Below, piece by piece: positions 1 through 14,900 of a stretch of 64,000 nucleotides of DNA. A program made the position numbers and the translations under genes. Every line of letters begins with the position of its first letter. Position 1 is the stretch's first letter. The DNA comes from Siphonodentalium dalli (lineage: Eukaryota; Mollusca; Scaphopoda; Gadilida; Siphonodentaliidae): the NCBI GenBank assembly GCA_032622095.1, contig CP136061.1, forward strand, positions 191,526,369 through 191,590,368, read 5' to 3'. Below the pieces are notes generated by a model. It saw nothing but the letters and a program-made list of their open reading frames with translations, was not told the DNA's origin and made no database searches.

Positions 1-65
1 GAACAACAATATCTGATGATCCATGCCTGAATTACAAGCTCAAATGTTTGTACAGAGACAAATTA

Positions 66-2068
66 AAATGAAAGTGTCAATGACACTGTAGCTCAACTTG
101 GAAAGGGAATAATTTCACGTGTTACAGTCAATGGAGTGATTAGAAATGTGGAAAGCTGAAAGGTCTAGTTATGCAAAGAGTAAAATCCAAGATGGCCACT
201 GGCAGCCATGTTTTTTTGCCGAATGACCCCAAAATGACTCGTTCCCATTTACATGTCAATGTTAACTTCCATGACAAATTTCATGATGATCAGACCAACA
301 CTCCGTCCTGTAGTCTGTGCTAATGGAATGAATTTTGAAATCCATGATGGCTGCTGGTGGCCATGTTTTTTTTCCGAAAGACCCCAAAATGACTCATTCC
401 CATCTACATCTCAATGTTAACAGCCATGACAAATTTGATAGATACAACCAAATGTACGACCTGTAGCCTGTGCCAAAATGACTCGTTCCCATCTACATCC
501 CATTGTCAACATCAGTGACAAATTTCATGATGATCTCCAACTAAAGGCAAGACCTGTAGCCCGTGCCAAAGGATTTAGTCATGCACAGAGTAAAATCCAA
601 GATGGCTGCTGGCAGCCATGTTTTTTGACCAAATTACCCCAAAATGATTCTTTCCCATCTACATGCCAATATTAACATCCATGATAAATTTCATGATGAT
701 CAGACGAACAGTATGGCCTGTAGCCCATGCTAATGGATTGAATTTTGAAATCCAAGATGGCCGTTGGCAGCCATGCTTTTTAGCCGAATGACCCCAAAAT
801 GACATCGTTCCCATCTATATCCCATTGTCAACATCTGTGACAAATTTCATGATGATCAGACTAAAGGTACGACCTGTAGCCCGTGCCAAAGGATTTAGTC
901 ATGCACAGAGTAAAATCCAAGATGGCTGCCCATGGTTGCCCATGCTAATGGATTGAATTTTGAAATCCAAGATGGCCGTTGGCAGCCATGCTTTTTAGCC
1001 GAATGACCCCAAAATGACATCGTTCCCATCTACATCCCATTGTCAACATCTGTGACAAATTTCATGATGATCAGGCTAAAGGTATGACATGTAGCACGCG
1101 CCAAAATATTTAGTCATGCACAGAGTAAAATCCAAGATGGCTGGCTGTTTTTTTACCAAATGACCCCAAAATGACTCGTTTCCATCTACATGTCAATATT
1201 AACATCCATGATAAATTTCATGATGATCAGACAAATAGTATGGCCTGTAGCACGTGCTAATGGATTGAATTTTGAAATCCAAGATGGCTGCTGGTGGCCA
1301 TGTTTTTTTGCCGAATGACCCCAAAATGACTCATTCCCATCTATATGTGAATGTCAACAGCCGTGACAAATTTCATAATGATCTGACCAAAGGTATGACA
1401 TGTAGCACGCGCCAAAGGATTTCGTGATGCAAAGAGTAAAATCCAAGATGGCTGCTGGTGGCCATGTGTTTTGGCTGAATGACCCCAAAATGACTTGTTC
1501 CCATCTACAATGTCATTGTTAACATCCATGACAAATTTCATGATGATCAGACCAAAGGTACGACCTGTAGCCCATGCCAAAGGATTTAGTCATACAAAGA
1601 GTAAAATCCAAGATGGCTGCTGTGGGTCATGTTTTTTGGCTGAACAACCCCAAAATTACTCGTTCCCATCTACATGTCAATATTAACATCCATGACAAAT
1701 TTCATGATGATCAGAGTAAAATCCAAGATGGCTGCCGGCGGCCATGTTTTATGGCCGAATGAGCCCAAAATGACTCGTTCCCATCTATATGTCATTGTTA
1801 ACATCCATGACAAATTTCATGATGATCAGACAAACAGTACGACCTGTAGCCCGTGCTACTGGATTGAATTTTGAAATCCATGATGGCCGCTGGCGGCCAT
1901 GTTTTTTTCCAAATGACCCCCGAATTACAAATTTTATAATGATCCAACCAAAGGTACGCCTGTAGCCCGTGCTAAAGGAAATTGTTGACGAATCACACAC
2001 GCACACAGACGACGGATACCAAGCCATGGCAACAGCTCAGACTTTACAAAGTAAAGTTGAGCTAAAAA
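66..2068 (+). mobile_element. Tandem-core element (pearl/HINE-like), about 12 units
   Basis: A head containing gtcaatgacactgtagctc is followed by about 12 diverged units starting near 188, 342, 597, 752, 917, 967, 1132, 1279, 1443, 1609, 1723 and 1878. Full units are 147-166 bp and share aatccaagatggc and aaatttcatgatgatcag. Two linker types alternate (gagtaaaatcc and ttgaattttgaaatcc). The tail has a hairpin around 2035-2063 ending gagctaaaa. The layout fits oyster pearl elements, now viewed as non-autonomous Helitrons; the family assignment is an inference. Confidence 0.7.
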
Positions 2069-2670
2069 TGTTCAAGTTAAACAAAGGTCGTAACTCTGGT
2101 AAAAATGAATTGACGAAACCTGTAGTAAGTCGGTATCCTTTACCGCAAACTGTACTATCACCATATCAAAGCATAACTGAATCAGAAGATCCTTGCCCAA
2201 GTTACAAGCTGAAATGTTCTTCCAGACATAAAATAAAAAAAATTCCAGGGTCGTAATTCTGTTAAAAATTAATGGACGAAACTCGTAGTATGGGGGTATC
2301 CTTTCCCCCAACCTGTGCTATCACTGTGTCAAGGGACAACGAAATCCAATAAATATCACTCGAGTTACAAGGCGATATGTTCGGATGGACACAAAATAAA
2401 AAAAAATTCAAGTCAAACAAGGGCTGTAACTCTGGTCAAAATTAATGGACAAAACCTGTAGTATGTGGGTATCCATCCTTTCCCCTAACATGTGCTATCA
2501 CCAAAATAAACACCAAAGTTACAAGGTGACATGTTCCGACGGACACAAATTTCCAAGTCAAACAAGGGCGGTAACCCTGGAAAAAATAAATGGAAACCCA
2601 GAGTATGTGGGTATCATTTCCCATGACCATTGGCACAGAGTTTCGCAAAATTTCATTGAGCTCCAGTGAT
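2069..2670 (+). repeat. Second tandem-core repeat, units 144-172 bp
   Basis: gtaactctggtaaaaatga-type starts recur near 2088, 2251, 2423 and 2567. Positions 1-65 look like the other half of one of these units, so the element at 66-2068 appears to be inserted inside this array. Confidence 0.65.
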
Positions 2671-2784
2671 AGAAGTGTTGAGGATTCATCAGCAGTAATG
2701 TAAATCTAATAAGTCCAACAAAAGTAAAGTAAGTAATTACTGATCAGACTTATAAAAGGGAAAAGGGTATATATTAGCACTCAC

Positions 2785-2950
2785 CACAGATAAAACAAGT
2801 ATGCTTGAGGTTGTCATCTTTTTGCTGTTTTTCACTCCTCAGATCGGCGAATGTATCAATGATAACACCAAAAATGAGGTTAAGAATGATAATGATGATA
2901 ATGAAGAAGAAGAGTAGATCGTATACAATCCGAGCAAAAAATAGAGGTTC
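2785..2950 (-). CDS. ITPR: ITPR exon q, S6 gate helix and start of zinc finger (last in window)
   Basis: 55 codons plus one base. [16 protein letters not shown], an Ile-rich run, then [20 protein letters not shown] form S6, the gate and its cytosolic extension. CFIC supplies the first Cys pair of the C-terminal zinc-binding linker. The donor gtgagtgc leaves one base of a Gly codon. The next exon, with the His pair, must lie before position 1: bases 1-2784 are repeats with no match. Confidence 0.96.
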
Positions 2951-5900
2951 CTGAAACAGAAAAGAAGCCAGACATCACATGCTGAAAGTGGCAGAAAGAC
3001 GCTAGTGTGTGAAGTGAAGATGTTAAATTTATTGCATGAGTTTGTTGTCACGCGATGGTTTGAGTTGTACCTCATGGCATTTGCAGAATGAAGTCCGCAG
3101 AGGGTGAATTTAGTGATGCCACCCTGCCACACAGTGGGCTAGCATCACCAAATTCACCCTCTGAGGACCTCATTCTGCTTAGGCCTCATCTTCTTGGAAG
3201 TATAGTCTCAAATTAACATTGTTTTTAGTTACTATTTCCCTTCACGTCAGTCTCTATATCCCTAATTTGCTGAAGATAAAATTCATAATGAGGGGACTAA
3301 TGGGTGAAGAATATCACCAACTTCAACTGGGGAACTTCAATCTGATCCTGGGTCTCCCATAGCAGTTGAGTTCTAAGCAGAAACAGATTCCCAGAGGATG
3401 AATTTGGTGATGCTAGCTCGCTGTGCAGGATAGCGTCACTAAATTGATTCTGCAAATGACAGGCACACTATTTGCAGCCTTGCGTTCTATGTTTATTGCA
3501 CACACCTAGAAGACTGTAACTTGTAGTATACAACCATCTAGGTTGATGTCGCTTCATTTAATTGAACAAATTTATAGTGATTCATTAAAATGTACCTCAT
3601 AATAGGGAAGACCTTTTCAGTTACAGTTCACGTCATCGTCAAGGACATTGTCAACATAGTCGGTATGTTTTAACCAAGGACCAGACATTTTTTTTTTATT
3701 AAAAGTTTTTGAAACCTTTTGCATTTTCCTGTATTTCGCAGTGAAATAAAACTGCAATCAAGCCTTGAAATAGTGTGTCTGTCATTTGCAGAATGAGGTC
3801 CCCAGAGGGTGAATTCAGGGATGCTACCCTGCATAGCGGGATAGCATCACCAAATTCACCCTCTGGGAACCTCATTCTGCTGAGGTGTAAGCAGAATGAG
3901 GTCCCCAGAGGGTGAATTTGGTGATGGTAGCCCGCTATGCGGGGTAGCATCACTAAATTCACCCTCTGGGGACCTCATTCTGCAAATGACAGACACACTA
4001 TTTCAAGGATTGACTGCAATCGTTGCCTATGTCAAATGTGGGTTTACCACAGTGATGGTTTCAAGCCTGAAAATAGTGTGTCTGTCATTTGCAGAATGAG
4101 GTCCCGGGACGGTGAGTTGGCAGACCTGGGATCAGATTGAAGTTCCCCAGTTGAAGTTGGTGATGTTCACCCATTATTTAGTCACCTCGATTATGCATTT
4201 TATCTTCTGCAAATTAGGGGATACAGAGGCTGACGAGAAGGGAAAAAGTAACTAAAACAATGTTAATTTGAGAATACATATACTTCCCAGAAGATGAGGC
4301 CTAAGCAGAATAAGGTCACCAGAGGATGAATTTCCTAAATCACTAAATTCACCCTCTGGGACCTCATTCTGCAAATGACAGACACACTATTTGCAGGCTT
4401 GAATGACCAGGATTGTGCAGGCCAGTTTATAGGTTTATAAGTATTTTTGGAAAATAGGAACTTTTACGATCCATTAAAATATTTGGAATTTTTTTAACAT
4501 TCAATGCTAATAGCGCTACAAATTTATAAACAAGGGGTACGCATCTAAGATGCTTTTGTCGAGTTTTTTGGCAGTGTAACCAAACTTCTGCCAATAAGGT
4601 GCAAAACTCCGGGGAAAAAAGTTGGACGGTGGTACATTATTGCAATAGACCAATATACCAAATATCAATTGAATTCGTTAACGGTGATAAAATTGCTAAA
4701 AATAGACAAACTAAGACCCATAACTCCGCGAAAAACATTTGGACAAACCTGGTTTTCGAACTCATCCGAGATATTGTTGCAGGACACTCATACACCAAAT
4801 ATTGTTGAGATCGGTTAATATTTCATCGAGTTATCGCGCTAACGGTGATAACATTGCTAAAAATAGACAAACTAAGACCCATAACTCCGCGAAAAAAAAA
4901 TCGGACAAACCTGCTTTTCGAACTCGTCCGAGATATTGTTGCAGGAGACTCATATACCAAATATGGTTGAAATCGGTTAATATTTCATCGAGTTGTCGCG
5001 CTAACGGTGATAAAATTGCTAAAAATAGACAAACTAAGACCCATAACTCCGCGAAAAAAATTCTGACAAACCTGCTTTTCGAACTCGTCCGAGATATTGT
5101 TGCAGGAGACTCATATACCAAATATTGTTGAAATCGGTTAATATTTCATCGAGTTATCGCGCTAACGGTGATAAAATTGCTAAAAATAGACAAACTAAGA
5201 CTCATAACTCCGGAAAAAAAATTCGGACAAACCTGGTTTTCGAACTCCTTAACTTAACTAAAAAACATCTAAGATGTTAAAAAGTTCGGACGTGACCCAT
5301 TTTCTACAGGCAGTAAATAGTCATTGGGAGCAACTGACATACCAAATTTTTTTGGAATCCGTTCACAAATGTCAAAGTTATAAGGCATTCTTTAGGTCCT
5401 CCCACCCGCCGCCCGCCCGCCAACCGTCCCTCGCCAAACCATAAGTCGAGTTTTTGAAAAACTCGTCTAATAAACTATAAAATTAATTTATTAATTAAAA
5501 TATTGATGGGAGCTGCGCTGTTGCAGCATTAAAGATCCTGTGCCATACTGCCAGTGCATCCTCTTATATATGTGAGTCTCCCATAGGGAGCCTCGTATAT
5601 TTATGGTAGATATCATTTTGGAATATTCCCAGGTGCCGTCTGGAGTGGATACTTGATCATCATCATGTGATATATGTTCTTATTTGATTTCCAGCAATAC
5701 ATAATGTTAACATTCATCTAAACCAAGGAATACTGACTTACCTTACTGCTGGGTTTACGAAGGATATCTCCAATGCCGCCGCCATTACGCAAACCCTGAT
5801 TGAGACTGGTAACGATGCACATGATGAGAGAGTCACAAGCTCGCATCTCATTATTGTCATCTCCTCCCTCCGTCTCTATACTAGCTGAACCTACAGACAA

Positions 5901-8900
5901 ATAAATAATTGTTAGATAGAGGATATGCTGCTATAGAAACGTAAATATTTTCCTTGGTTACATTTTGTTTTTATTGTTTGCTCTTCGAAAGTAATTCGCC
6001 ATTTCAGCAATAGTCACTCAAAAATATATTCAATAGATTCATAAATGCCAGCAGCTCATTTCTACAACCTTATCCATTGATATTTTGATGCAGTATGGTG
6101 CAGCATTAAATATCCTGTGCCATTGCATTCTCTTATATATCAGAGTTTCCCATAAGCAGCCCCACATATATAATAGAATGTTGGCTTACAAGGTCAAGGT
6201 AAATATTGTTAGGCCAATGTATTCTCTTATATATGTGAGGCTGCCTACAGTTTCCACAGGTCAGTCAAGTCCCATTAGGGAACCCTGACATTATAAGCAA
6301 TTGAGAATTGGCATATTACTCAACAGGCCTATTTCTTTCCCAGTTTAGCACCAGCACTATGATCACTTATGTTTCCTACAGGGTTCAACAACTCCCTTCA
6401 ATAAATAGTTTACCATTACCAAATGGCCCTTTGATTATTCCAGATTCGATATCGCCGATCTGATTTGGTGTCAACAATGAATCGGACCCCCGATTTGAAT
6501 AATTTTGAATATCCAATTTATATCACTCAATCATAATAGTATCAAATACAGAGTGAAAACGTATATATACAGAGAAATGCAGCTGAGAAATGTACAAAAT
6601 ATTAGTATGGCCATTGTGTTTGGAGGTCGTGGTCCCTAAGTGTCATTCGTCGTCGTCTTCGTTGACATCATTGTCTTCATCGTCAACGTCATCATCATCA
6701 TTATCACCACCATCGTCATAATCATCATCATCACCATCATTATTATCACCATCATCGTCGATGTCATCATCACCACCACCATTATCATCATCATTAATAC
6801 CGTCATTGTAATGTATCAACATCATCATCATTACAGTCATTATCATTGTCATCATCAACGTATCATCAACGACATCATTAATATCATAATCATCCTCATC
6901 ATCGATGACAGCACGACATCATCATCATTATCACGGTTGCATGTCATTGTCAACATTATTGTCATAATCATCACCATCGTCGATGTCATTAACTCCATCA
7001 CAGTGGCTGTCTTTGTCATCAACTAGGCTTGTCATTTAGTTTAATCAGTCCTAATTTCGTGAATATGGCAAGATGTTTCAGAGTGCTTCTGGTTTGAATT
7101 TTGCACAGGAAGGTGATGAGGAGTGACATGAGTGGTGCGTCTGAGATATCTGTTGAAACAAGCATATTGTGTTAAGTTTTTATAGTTTGGTTGACTTAGC
7201 CTATGTAATGTCAAAAAGGACACATAACAGACAAATTGTCCAAAAGGCCCTAGCATTTTATTATCAATCGGCACTTGAATAATTGTGTTATCTGGATTGG
7301 TATGGGCCTATAGGTGCTCTATTTTCACGAAATGTATGACTGTGGTTGTACATGTAAATATATTGCTATAGTTATAGTGCCACATGATCATGACACAAAT
7401 CTGTCTGCAGATTATGCAGAAATGACATCAACTTGTATCACGATTATAATGATTAACTGCAAACTGTATGATAATTTTGTTCATAAAACATACAGTTTAG
7501 TTTAAATATTAAATCTTAATTGCATTGTGTATAAATTATACATCCAGAGAATCGCACATGCAATAACATGTCCTGTTGCCCTATAGGAACAAACCTTGAC
7601 TGAATTTGAGGACCTATGTCATGAACCAGCAGCTAGCCCATTCAATTTGAAATTGACATCCCGATCCGATATTAGATTTCAAATCTGTAGAAAAGTGCAG
7701 AATCGCAGGGCTCTACATTAGCATATAATTCAGATGAGCTATATATAGGATCTGATAGGCAAAATAAAAACAGACCTAGATTCATGAGCTGCTTAATTAC
7801 TGATTCCGCTACTGTACAGTTCCCATCTGCTGAACAGCTATGTTCTGTTATGTTTACAGCCTCTGGCTTTGGAACTGTAAAAAAGAAGTTTACATGAGGT
7901 AACAGCTCTATAATGTAACACAAATATATTAGGCAATCTCATTTTTGTAACAAGACTAAATTTTGTGGACAATTTTAGTTCTCCAATTCTTCTGAGTGAT
8001 CTTGTATTAAATAAGTATAGTTCTACAGGGATGAGTATATGTTCTTAACAAATTTCCTGGCTTGGCTGATGATTGTAAAAAACAATTCAATTTCATATTA
8101 TTCATATATCGTATTTCAGTTTATCCATAATGAAATGCTAACTGAAAATGTTGATTTGCTAACTTGGCCTAGAATATATATATGTGAGGGGGATTAAATC
8201 ATCAGCATATTAAGTTTCTCGAATTGGATTAGGAATCGTGACAGCCACAATGGCAGGAGGTGTGAATGCCATGTGTATAAACATTATCCCTTGTAAAAAA
8301 TCACCAGTCTTAATATACCGACTATCCATATTTCTCACAGTCGACTGCACGATATAAAATTTTAAAATATATATCGCAATATGACTAAATACCAAACAAG
8401 ACAGTCAATGACTGTGGGGTCGCTCACCAGACTGCAAAGACTGATAAGACTGGGACTCTGGAGACCACAACAGTCAGAACTTTTCATAATAACTTTAAAA
8501 GAAGTAGATCTAAACAGCATATGTGGCTAGAGAGGCTTCATGTATGTAGATGGGTGAATATCCACCTTGAAATTACCAACTATACACTACTGATCACCCC
8601 CTCCTCCAGCTCAACAAGTCCCCTCCAGACTTCCAAGTCTTAGGTTGGAATTTCACAACCGACATCTCAAACTTTTTCAATGGTTTGAAATTTCCAATCT
8701 CACAAGCACTTTTTTATTAAACCATTTAGACATGTTTGAAGCCCAATTATCCATGGACCCAAAACACCATACATGTATGTCAAATTAATCAGTCAGGTAG
8801 GTCCAAGGTAGATGATTTAATGAATTTGGTATTTCAATGATTTTATTAGACACAAAAGTGTTAACTCCCCATAGCCCCATCATTTCTTAACATGTTGACC

Positions 8901-11900
8901 TCATGTTAACAAATCTGAATCTCAGTCACTAAAGGATCCTCCAAGTATATGAAAGCTAAATAGTCCAACCTCTCTGGAGAAGACATTTTAAGAATTACTA
9001 TAGAGACATATAGTTATGTCCCTGGTCCCACCCTATTTAACCTGGTGACCCCATCTGAATAAATTTGAATCCCAGACAACAAAAAACCCTTCATACTAAA
9101 TATCAGTAAAATAGACCTGATGGGTCCTTTTGAAGGAAGCATATTAAGAGGGAAACTGTCCTTCGCTTGGCCCCTATATGTAAGCTAAATAGTCCAACCT
9201 CTCTTGAGAAGACATTTTAAGAATTACTATAGAGACATACAGTTATGTCCCTGGTCCCACCCTATTTAACCTGGTGACCCCATCTGAATAAATTTGACAT
9301 ACAGTTATGTCCCTGGTCCCACCCTATTTAACCTGGTGACCCCATCTGAATATATTTGAATCCCAGACACCAAAGAACCCTTCATACTAAATATCAGTAA
9401 AATAGACCTGATGGTCCTTGTGAAGGAAGCATATTAAGAGTGAAACTGTCCTTCACTTGGCCCCTATTTGACCAGGTGACCACATTAAAAAAAATCTGAA
9501 TTGCAGTCAAACAAGAACATTCCATGCTAAATAAGCCAACTAGTTCTTGGCTCTTGCAAACATATTTTAAGAATTACTATGTGGTGAAATATTTATGTCT
9601 GTGGCTCTGCCCTTATTCAACTTTGTGATCACATTTTCACAAATCTGTCACCCAAGGTAATTTCATACCAAATATAAGCAAATAGGCCATTTGATTATTG
9701 CATAGAAGACATATCATGAATTACTATGGAGAAAAAGAATAATGTACTGGCCTTGCACCTACTTGACCTGGTGACCCTGATAAATGTGTTAAATGTCCTG
9801 TTGAAAGATGTGAACAATACATGAGGTAAATTGTTGTTGTAATAGGGAATTAATGACCTCTAGCAGATCTCCAGGGAATGTTTATACAAATGTCAGATTT
9901 CACTTGACATGTGTAGGCATAACCTGCATACAGTTAGAGCCAAAGTAAATAGTTCTTACTAATGATTCTCTGTTCAGAATTTGAGTAAATATTATTTTGG
10001 GGACCAGGGTGGCAGAAGCAGTGAACTTGAATAAAGGGCCAGGGGCACAATATATATATATATATATATATAATTGACCATGGAGTTTAATAAAGTATTA
10101 TTTTTTTAAATATTTTTTGGAGTTATGTCCCTGGCCCTGCACACATTTTACCCAGTGACCTCATTTGAACAAATCTGAACCCCAGTCACCCAAGGATCCT
10201 TCATACCAAATATGAACCCATTTAGCCTGATGGTATTTGAGAAGATGTTTAAAAGAATCACTATGGAGGGAAAGAGTTATGGCCCTGGCTTTGCAACTGT
10301 TTGACCCAGTGACCTAATTTGAACAAATCTGAATGTGAGTCCCCTAGGGAACATCCACATCAAATATGAACCCATTCGGCCTTATAGTTCTGGAAAAGAA
10401 GTCGTTCTAAGAATTACTATGGAGGAATAGAGTTATGGCCCTGGTTTCGCAACTATTTGACCCAGTGACCTCATTTGAACAAATCTGAATGAGAGTCACC
10501 TAAGGAACATCCACACCAAATATGAACCCATTTGGTCTTACGGTTCCAGAGGAGAAGAAGTTCAAAGAATTGTTGACGGATGGACGGATGGACGGTGCGA
10601 CGGCACGACGAACGGACGACGGACAAGGAGTGATGACTATAGCTCCACCGGAGACTTCGTCTCAGGTGAGCTAAAAAGATGTGAAGCCCTCATCAGACAA
10701 TATTCTGCAGTAAGTATATTTCCTCATTTGGCCACTGAATGCTGGAACAGAGACTATCGCTTAAAGTGTAACTTGTTATTCCTACCTGACTTCTCCACGG
10801 CAATGTCTGAGAGAGGATCAATCTCCATGATGAAATCATTTTTGAAGAAAATAAAACCAGCAATTGAAAACAAGTATATAAGTATCACAGCTAGTACAGC
10901 AGTCAGCAGGATGGACCGACCGTTCCTTGTTACAGACTTTATCACATTCAGCAGTGTCTCTTCTCTGTACACAACATCCAACAGCTAAAAGAAGAGTGGA
11001 TGGGAATGCAGAGAAATCAATGTGAATAATACCGGTATAAATTTTCCACATTTAATTGCCTACGACTCAATATGATTAGGGAAATCTTGGGGACTCCAGT
11101 CACCATAGAAATATTCAAAGAAAACATTTCCAAATTTGGTTCAGTATTATTGCAACAATCATCAGTCACAAACAGTTAAGAGATGTACTATTCAACTACA
11201 ATAAGAGACTGACTATGGAAAAAATTGATGGGTATAGTTCACTCATTGTTTTGCATCAGTTGGATAAGTTCCCATACAAATTAGACCAAAATGCACTATG
11301 CTCTGGCGCGTATTTTAGATTCAATTGATGTGGATTTTGGTAAAACAATTTATAACAATAAAATCAATAGGGCATCGCAAAATACACCCACGGTAATTCC
11401 AACAGAAGGCTATAACTCTGGTGAAAATTGGAAGGAGGAACCCCAAATTTGAACGTGACCTGTATTTTGGGCTAGTAAACTCATACAAAACTTCATTCCA
11501 TTCGTTTCAGACTTACTAATCTGTACTGATATCATCGGAAACGAAAATGAGAACATACGGACAGACAGACCAATAACATAGTATGTCCGGTATTTTTAAA
11601 ACGGGCCCACTGAATTTGGAGCTTGAATTAGAAGTTGCTCGTCGGCAGTTTGCAAATTTCAAAGTCAAGTTTTTCTTTGATAATAACCGTTTTCAACAAA
11701 TGAGAAAAGTCACATTAGTGCATATATAGCTATGGATTGTTTGTGTTTTTAAGAGTTAACAAAATCCCCATTTCAGAGTAAACTAAAAGATACTTACCAA
11801 TAAACTGTAGAAAAATTCATGAGCGCAGAGTCCTAAAATACACAGCACCAAGTATATAATATGGTAGTCAAACTCAAAGTCTGTTAGCACCTGATAAATT

Positions 11901-14900
11901 GGTTTGGTGAATGTTCCTCTGTTGCCCATTAAACTCACTAAAAATATCACTTTGTTCACTACCTGTAACAGAAAGGGAAGGAGGTCTGAAATGAATGCTA
12001 AATTATGTCACCAAATCAGCACTAACTTGCTTCAAGGTGGGGCTGAGGTGACAAATTATTCAACCCTCACAGAAATCTCTTTTTCTGACAGCTGGAAATT
12101 CAATAGACTTGATGCCACTGAACGACATTCATAGTAAACAAGACATCTTTTCTGAACTATACAGTAAGGCCCTAAATAATCAACTCCTTAATCTCAGCAG
12201 AATATGGCTTGTTGCCATTCAGCGGAAATCTCTCACTGAGAGCTTTCCGATGAATGGCAACAAGGTATATTTCCAACTAAATCCTGAAAAATTACCCATA
12301 ATTCTGCTGTGGTTAAGGCGTAAATTATTTGGGGCATTACTGTAGGTGCTGTCTGAATTCAAAGGGAGATAATTCATGAGTCAGATATAAACACCTCATA
12401 AAATTGTTATTCGCTCCTTCATGTTGAAATTTTGAAAGAATTGAGAACATGGTAATGCAGAACATTGTGGGAGTCAATTATCCAGATTATTTTCTAACCT
12501 TCTCAATGTTACTTGATAGAAAAATTTGCCATTTTCAAAAATCAAACTCTCAACTTTTGATGCTCAACAGAATTGTGTGATGATTGGATAATTGGGTTAT
12601 CAGTGTTTCTTAAGTGTCCCTTGGGATTTTCTTGATCTTGACCAGTTGCCACTGTGGAAATTGAGGGGCATGATTTTGAACTGCATTCACTCGAAATGGT
12701 CCCTGTCCCGTATGGTGGACCAAACAATGGTTATCGCCATAGATGTTTGATTTAAACACCACCGTAAAGCATGTCACTTGTAGAATGGGTTTTTCCACCG
12801 AACGCGATAAGAAAATTCATTGTCAATAAACTGACTATGTGAAGACTGTCCAATTTTGAAATGTGGATGAGTTTTCTAGTTGTATTTGGTGAAACACCCA
12901 TCCTTTGAGCGACCTGATTTGCGGGGTTGTTTGCCTTCAACAAATCTATGGGCTGCCATAAGGGGCAGGGGTCCTTTTGAGTGAATGCAGTGGACCAGAT
13001 ATGGGGGTAGTTCAAAATCATGCACCTAAACTCTCACTAATTGACAACTGTCCAAGTTCAAGAAAATCCAACACAGTAATAAGGCTGGTGACACTTAGCA
13101 AACACTGATCACACAGTTAACCCATCAACAAGATTATGTTGAGTGTCAAACATGAAGTTGACAGTGTAACATTTGAAATCAATCAAGCAACATTCAGAAG
13201 AAGGTTAGAACATCTTTGGGATAATTGCAGCCCTCTTAATTCAGATTGTTTGGCTTCAGCAATCCACAATGGAAACCAGAGCTGTTAAGTTTCACGGATT
13301 GTCCGTGAGATTCACGGATTGCCATAGCAAAAACATCTAAAATACGGATAACCACCCATTTATCCCGCATGTGACAATGTGGCTAATTAGTAGGGCCACG
13401 CATGTCAACAGATTAAATGAGTACATGCATTGGCCACTAATCCCCTTTTCACAGTATGGGCATCCCTCAATATATTAATTGATTGTTCTGAGACAGTTCA
13501 AGTATTTGTCAAAACAGACATGCAATCATGCATACTTTATTTCCATGGGCCTCCAGACTGACACAATCACACAGCTGTTAAATAACCGTCACAAAGCATG
13601 CAACGGGGTAAAACTATAAGACTGGATCAATTTTGTACATTCGGTTTCACGCATGTCGGTTGTAATTTTACCTGTGTAGCTCGATCTAGATTGTTTTTAC
13701 TTATTTTATATGAAGTTTCTCCTTAAAATTTGTTAATAAATGGTGGAATTTCTTTTGGGGGCTAAACCGTAAGACGAGTCCATTTTATAGTTTATTTCGA
13801 TATTTACTTTCAGTTTCGCGCTAATCACAGCCGTGGAAATATGAGTATTTTAACTTAGTTTTAACGAGGTGTCTGCTTCTTTATCTTTAATAAATGGTGG
13901 TGGTCTCTCAACACAGGTGGAATTAGTGTTTTGAATAAAAACGAGAGGCCGATCACGATCGGCAGATGTTTAACCCATACCTTGGCGATAGCGATTAGCT
14001 ATTTTTATAAATTTTATAAATCCTTACACCAACCTATTCATGAGTGCAAAAGTTTCAAAAATTCACACTTTATATAGTGATCGTGTGAAAAATATTTAGT
14101 TATCACATTGTGTCAACAGGATTGGTGGAGGATGTTAATATTTTTAAGCAAATAAACCAAATGACCCTCACTATGCAGGTTAGGGGTGTGTTATCGTCAA
14201 CTATGCCAAGAACTATAAACATAATCAATGGAAATATTTGAGTTGTCAAATCGGATAGAATGGGGTTAATCTTACCCAAACTAATGAACGAACTGATAAA
14301 CACAAATAGTCTATAAAAAGCATGTCATTGGATTTAGAAACCCATACAATAAGTCAGTCTCAAGAATACCAGCACCATTAATATTATCCTGGAGCCCAAA
14401 TGCAATTGAGGGAATTTCAAAATAAGACATGTCCTCTAATGATGAATATTCAATTGGTGATTTATTGAAACCCTTACTGAACCTGGCTCAAAGTGAAAGG
14501 GATAATATTATATATGTCTATCGCATAATATGTGTCCATGGAATGGTTTAATTTTAATCCCAAATCGATGCAAATCAAAAGTGGATCACCATCAACCTGG
14601 ACATAAAATAGGAGAATGATCAAATGAAAAGCATCAAAACCATATGATGTGTGGAGAGGGTTAATCATTTTCAATGACATCATATCATGGAACTAAGGAA
14701 TGTGTGGATTAATTTTTGTCTAAGATAAGAAAACAGTGTCTGTAAACAACAATGTCTGTAAAACATCCCTACAAAGTAACAATGGATTATTCCAATTTAT
14801 TATTTTAGAATAGGTGTCATATAGTGTGTACATTAACTAATGTAATGAACCTGTTTCAACAAAGGGGTTAACTTAATATTGCACAGAAAACAGAACTACA

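Noticed and set aside
1-2784. Search for the next ITPR exon after CFIC
   Set aside because: No zinc-finger continuation was found; the stretch is tandem-core repeats.
4739-5131. 130-codon frame with internal repeats
   Set aside because: Runs through a 161-bp tandem array; unit length is not divisible by three and both strands are open.
6640-7026. 128-codon open frame rich in Ile/Val/Thr and its Asp-rich antisense frame
   Set aside because: Product of an ATC/CAT microsatellite; no biased codon positions or domain.
10728-10988. Plus-strand frame opposite ITPR exon n
   Set aside because: Antisense shadow of a strongly conserved exon.
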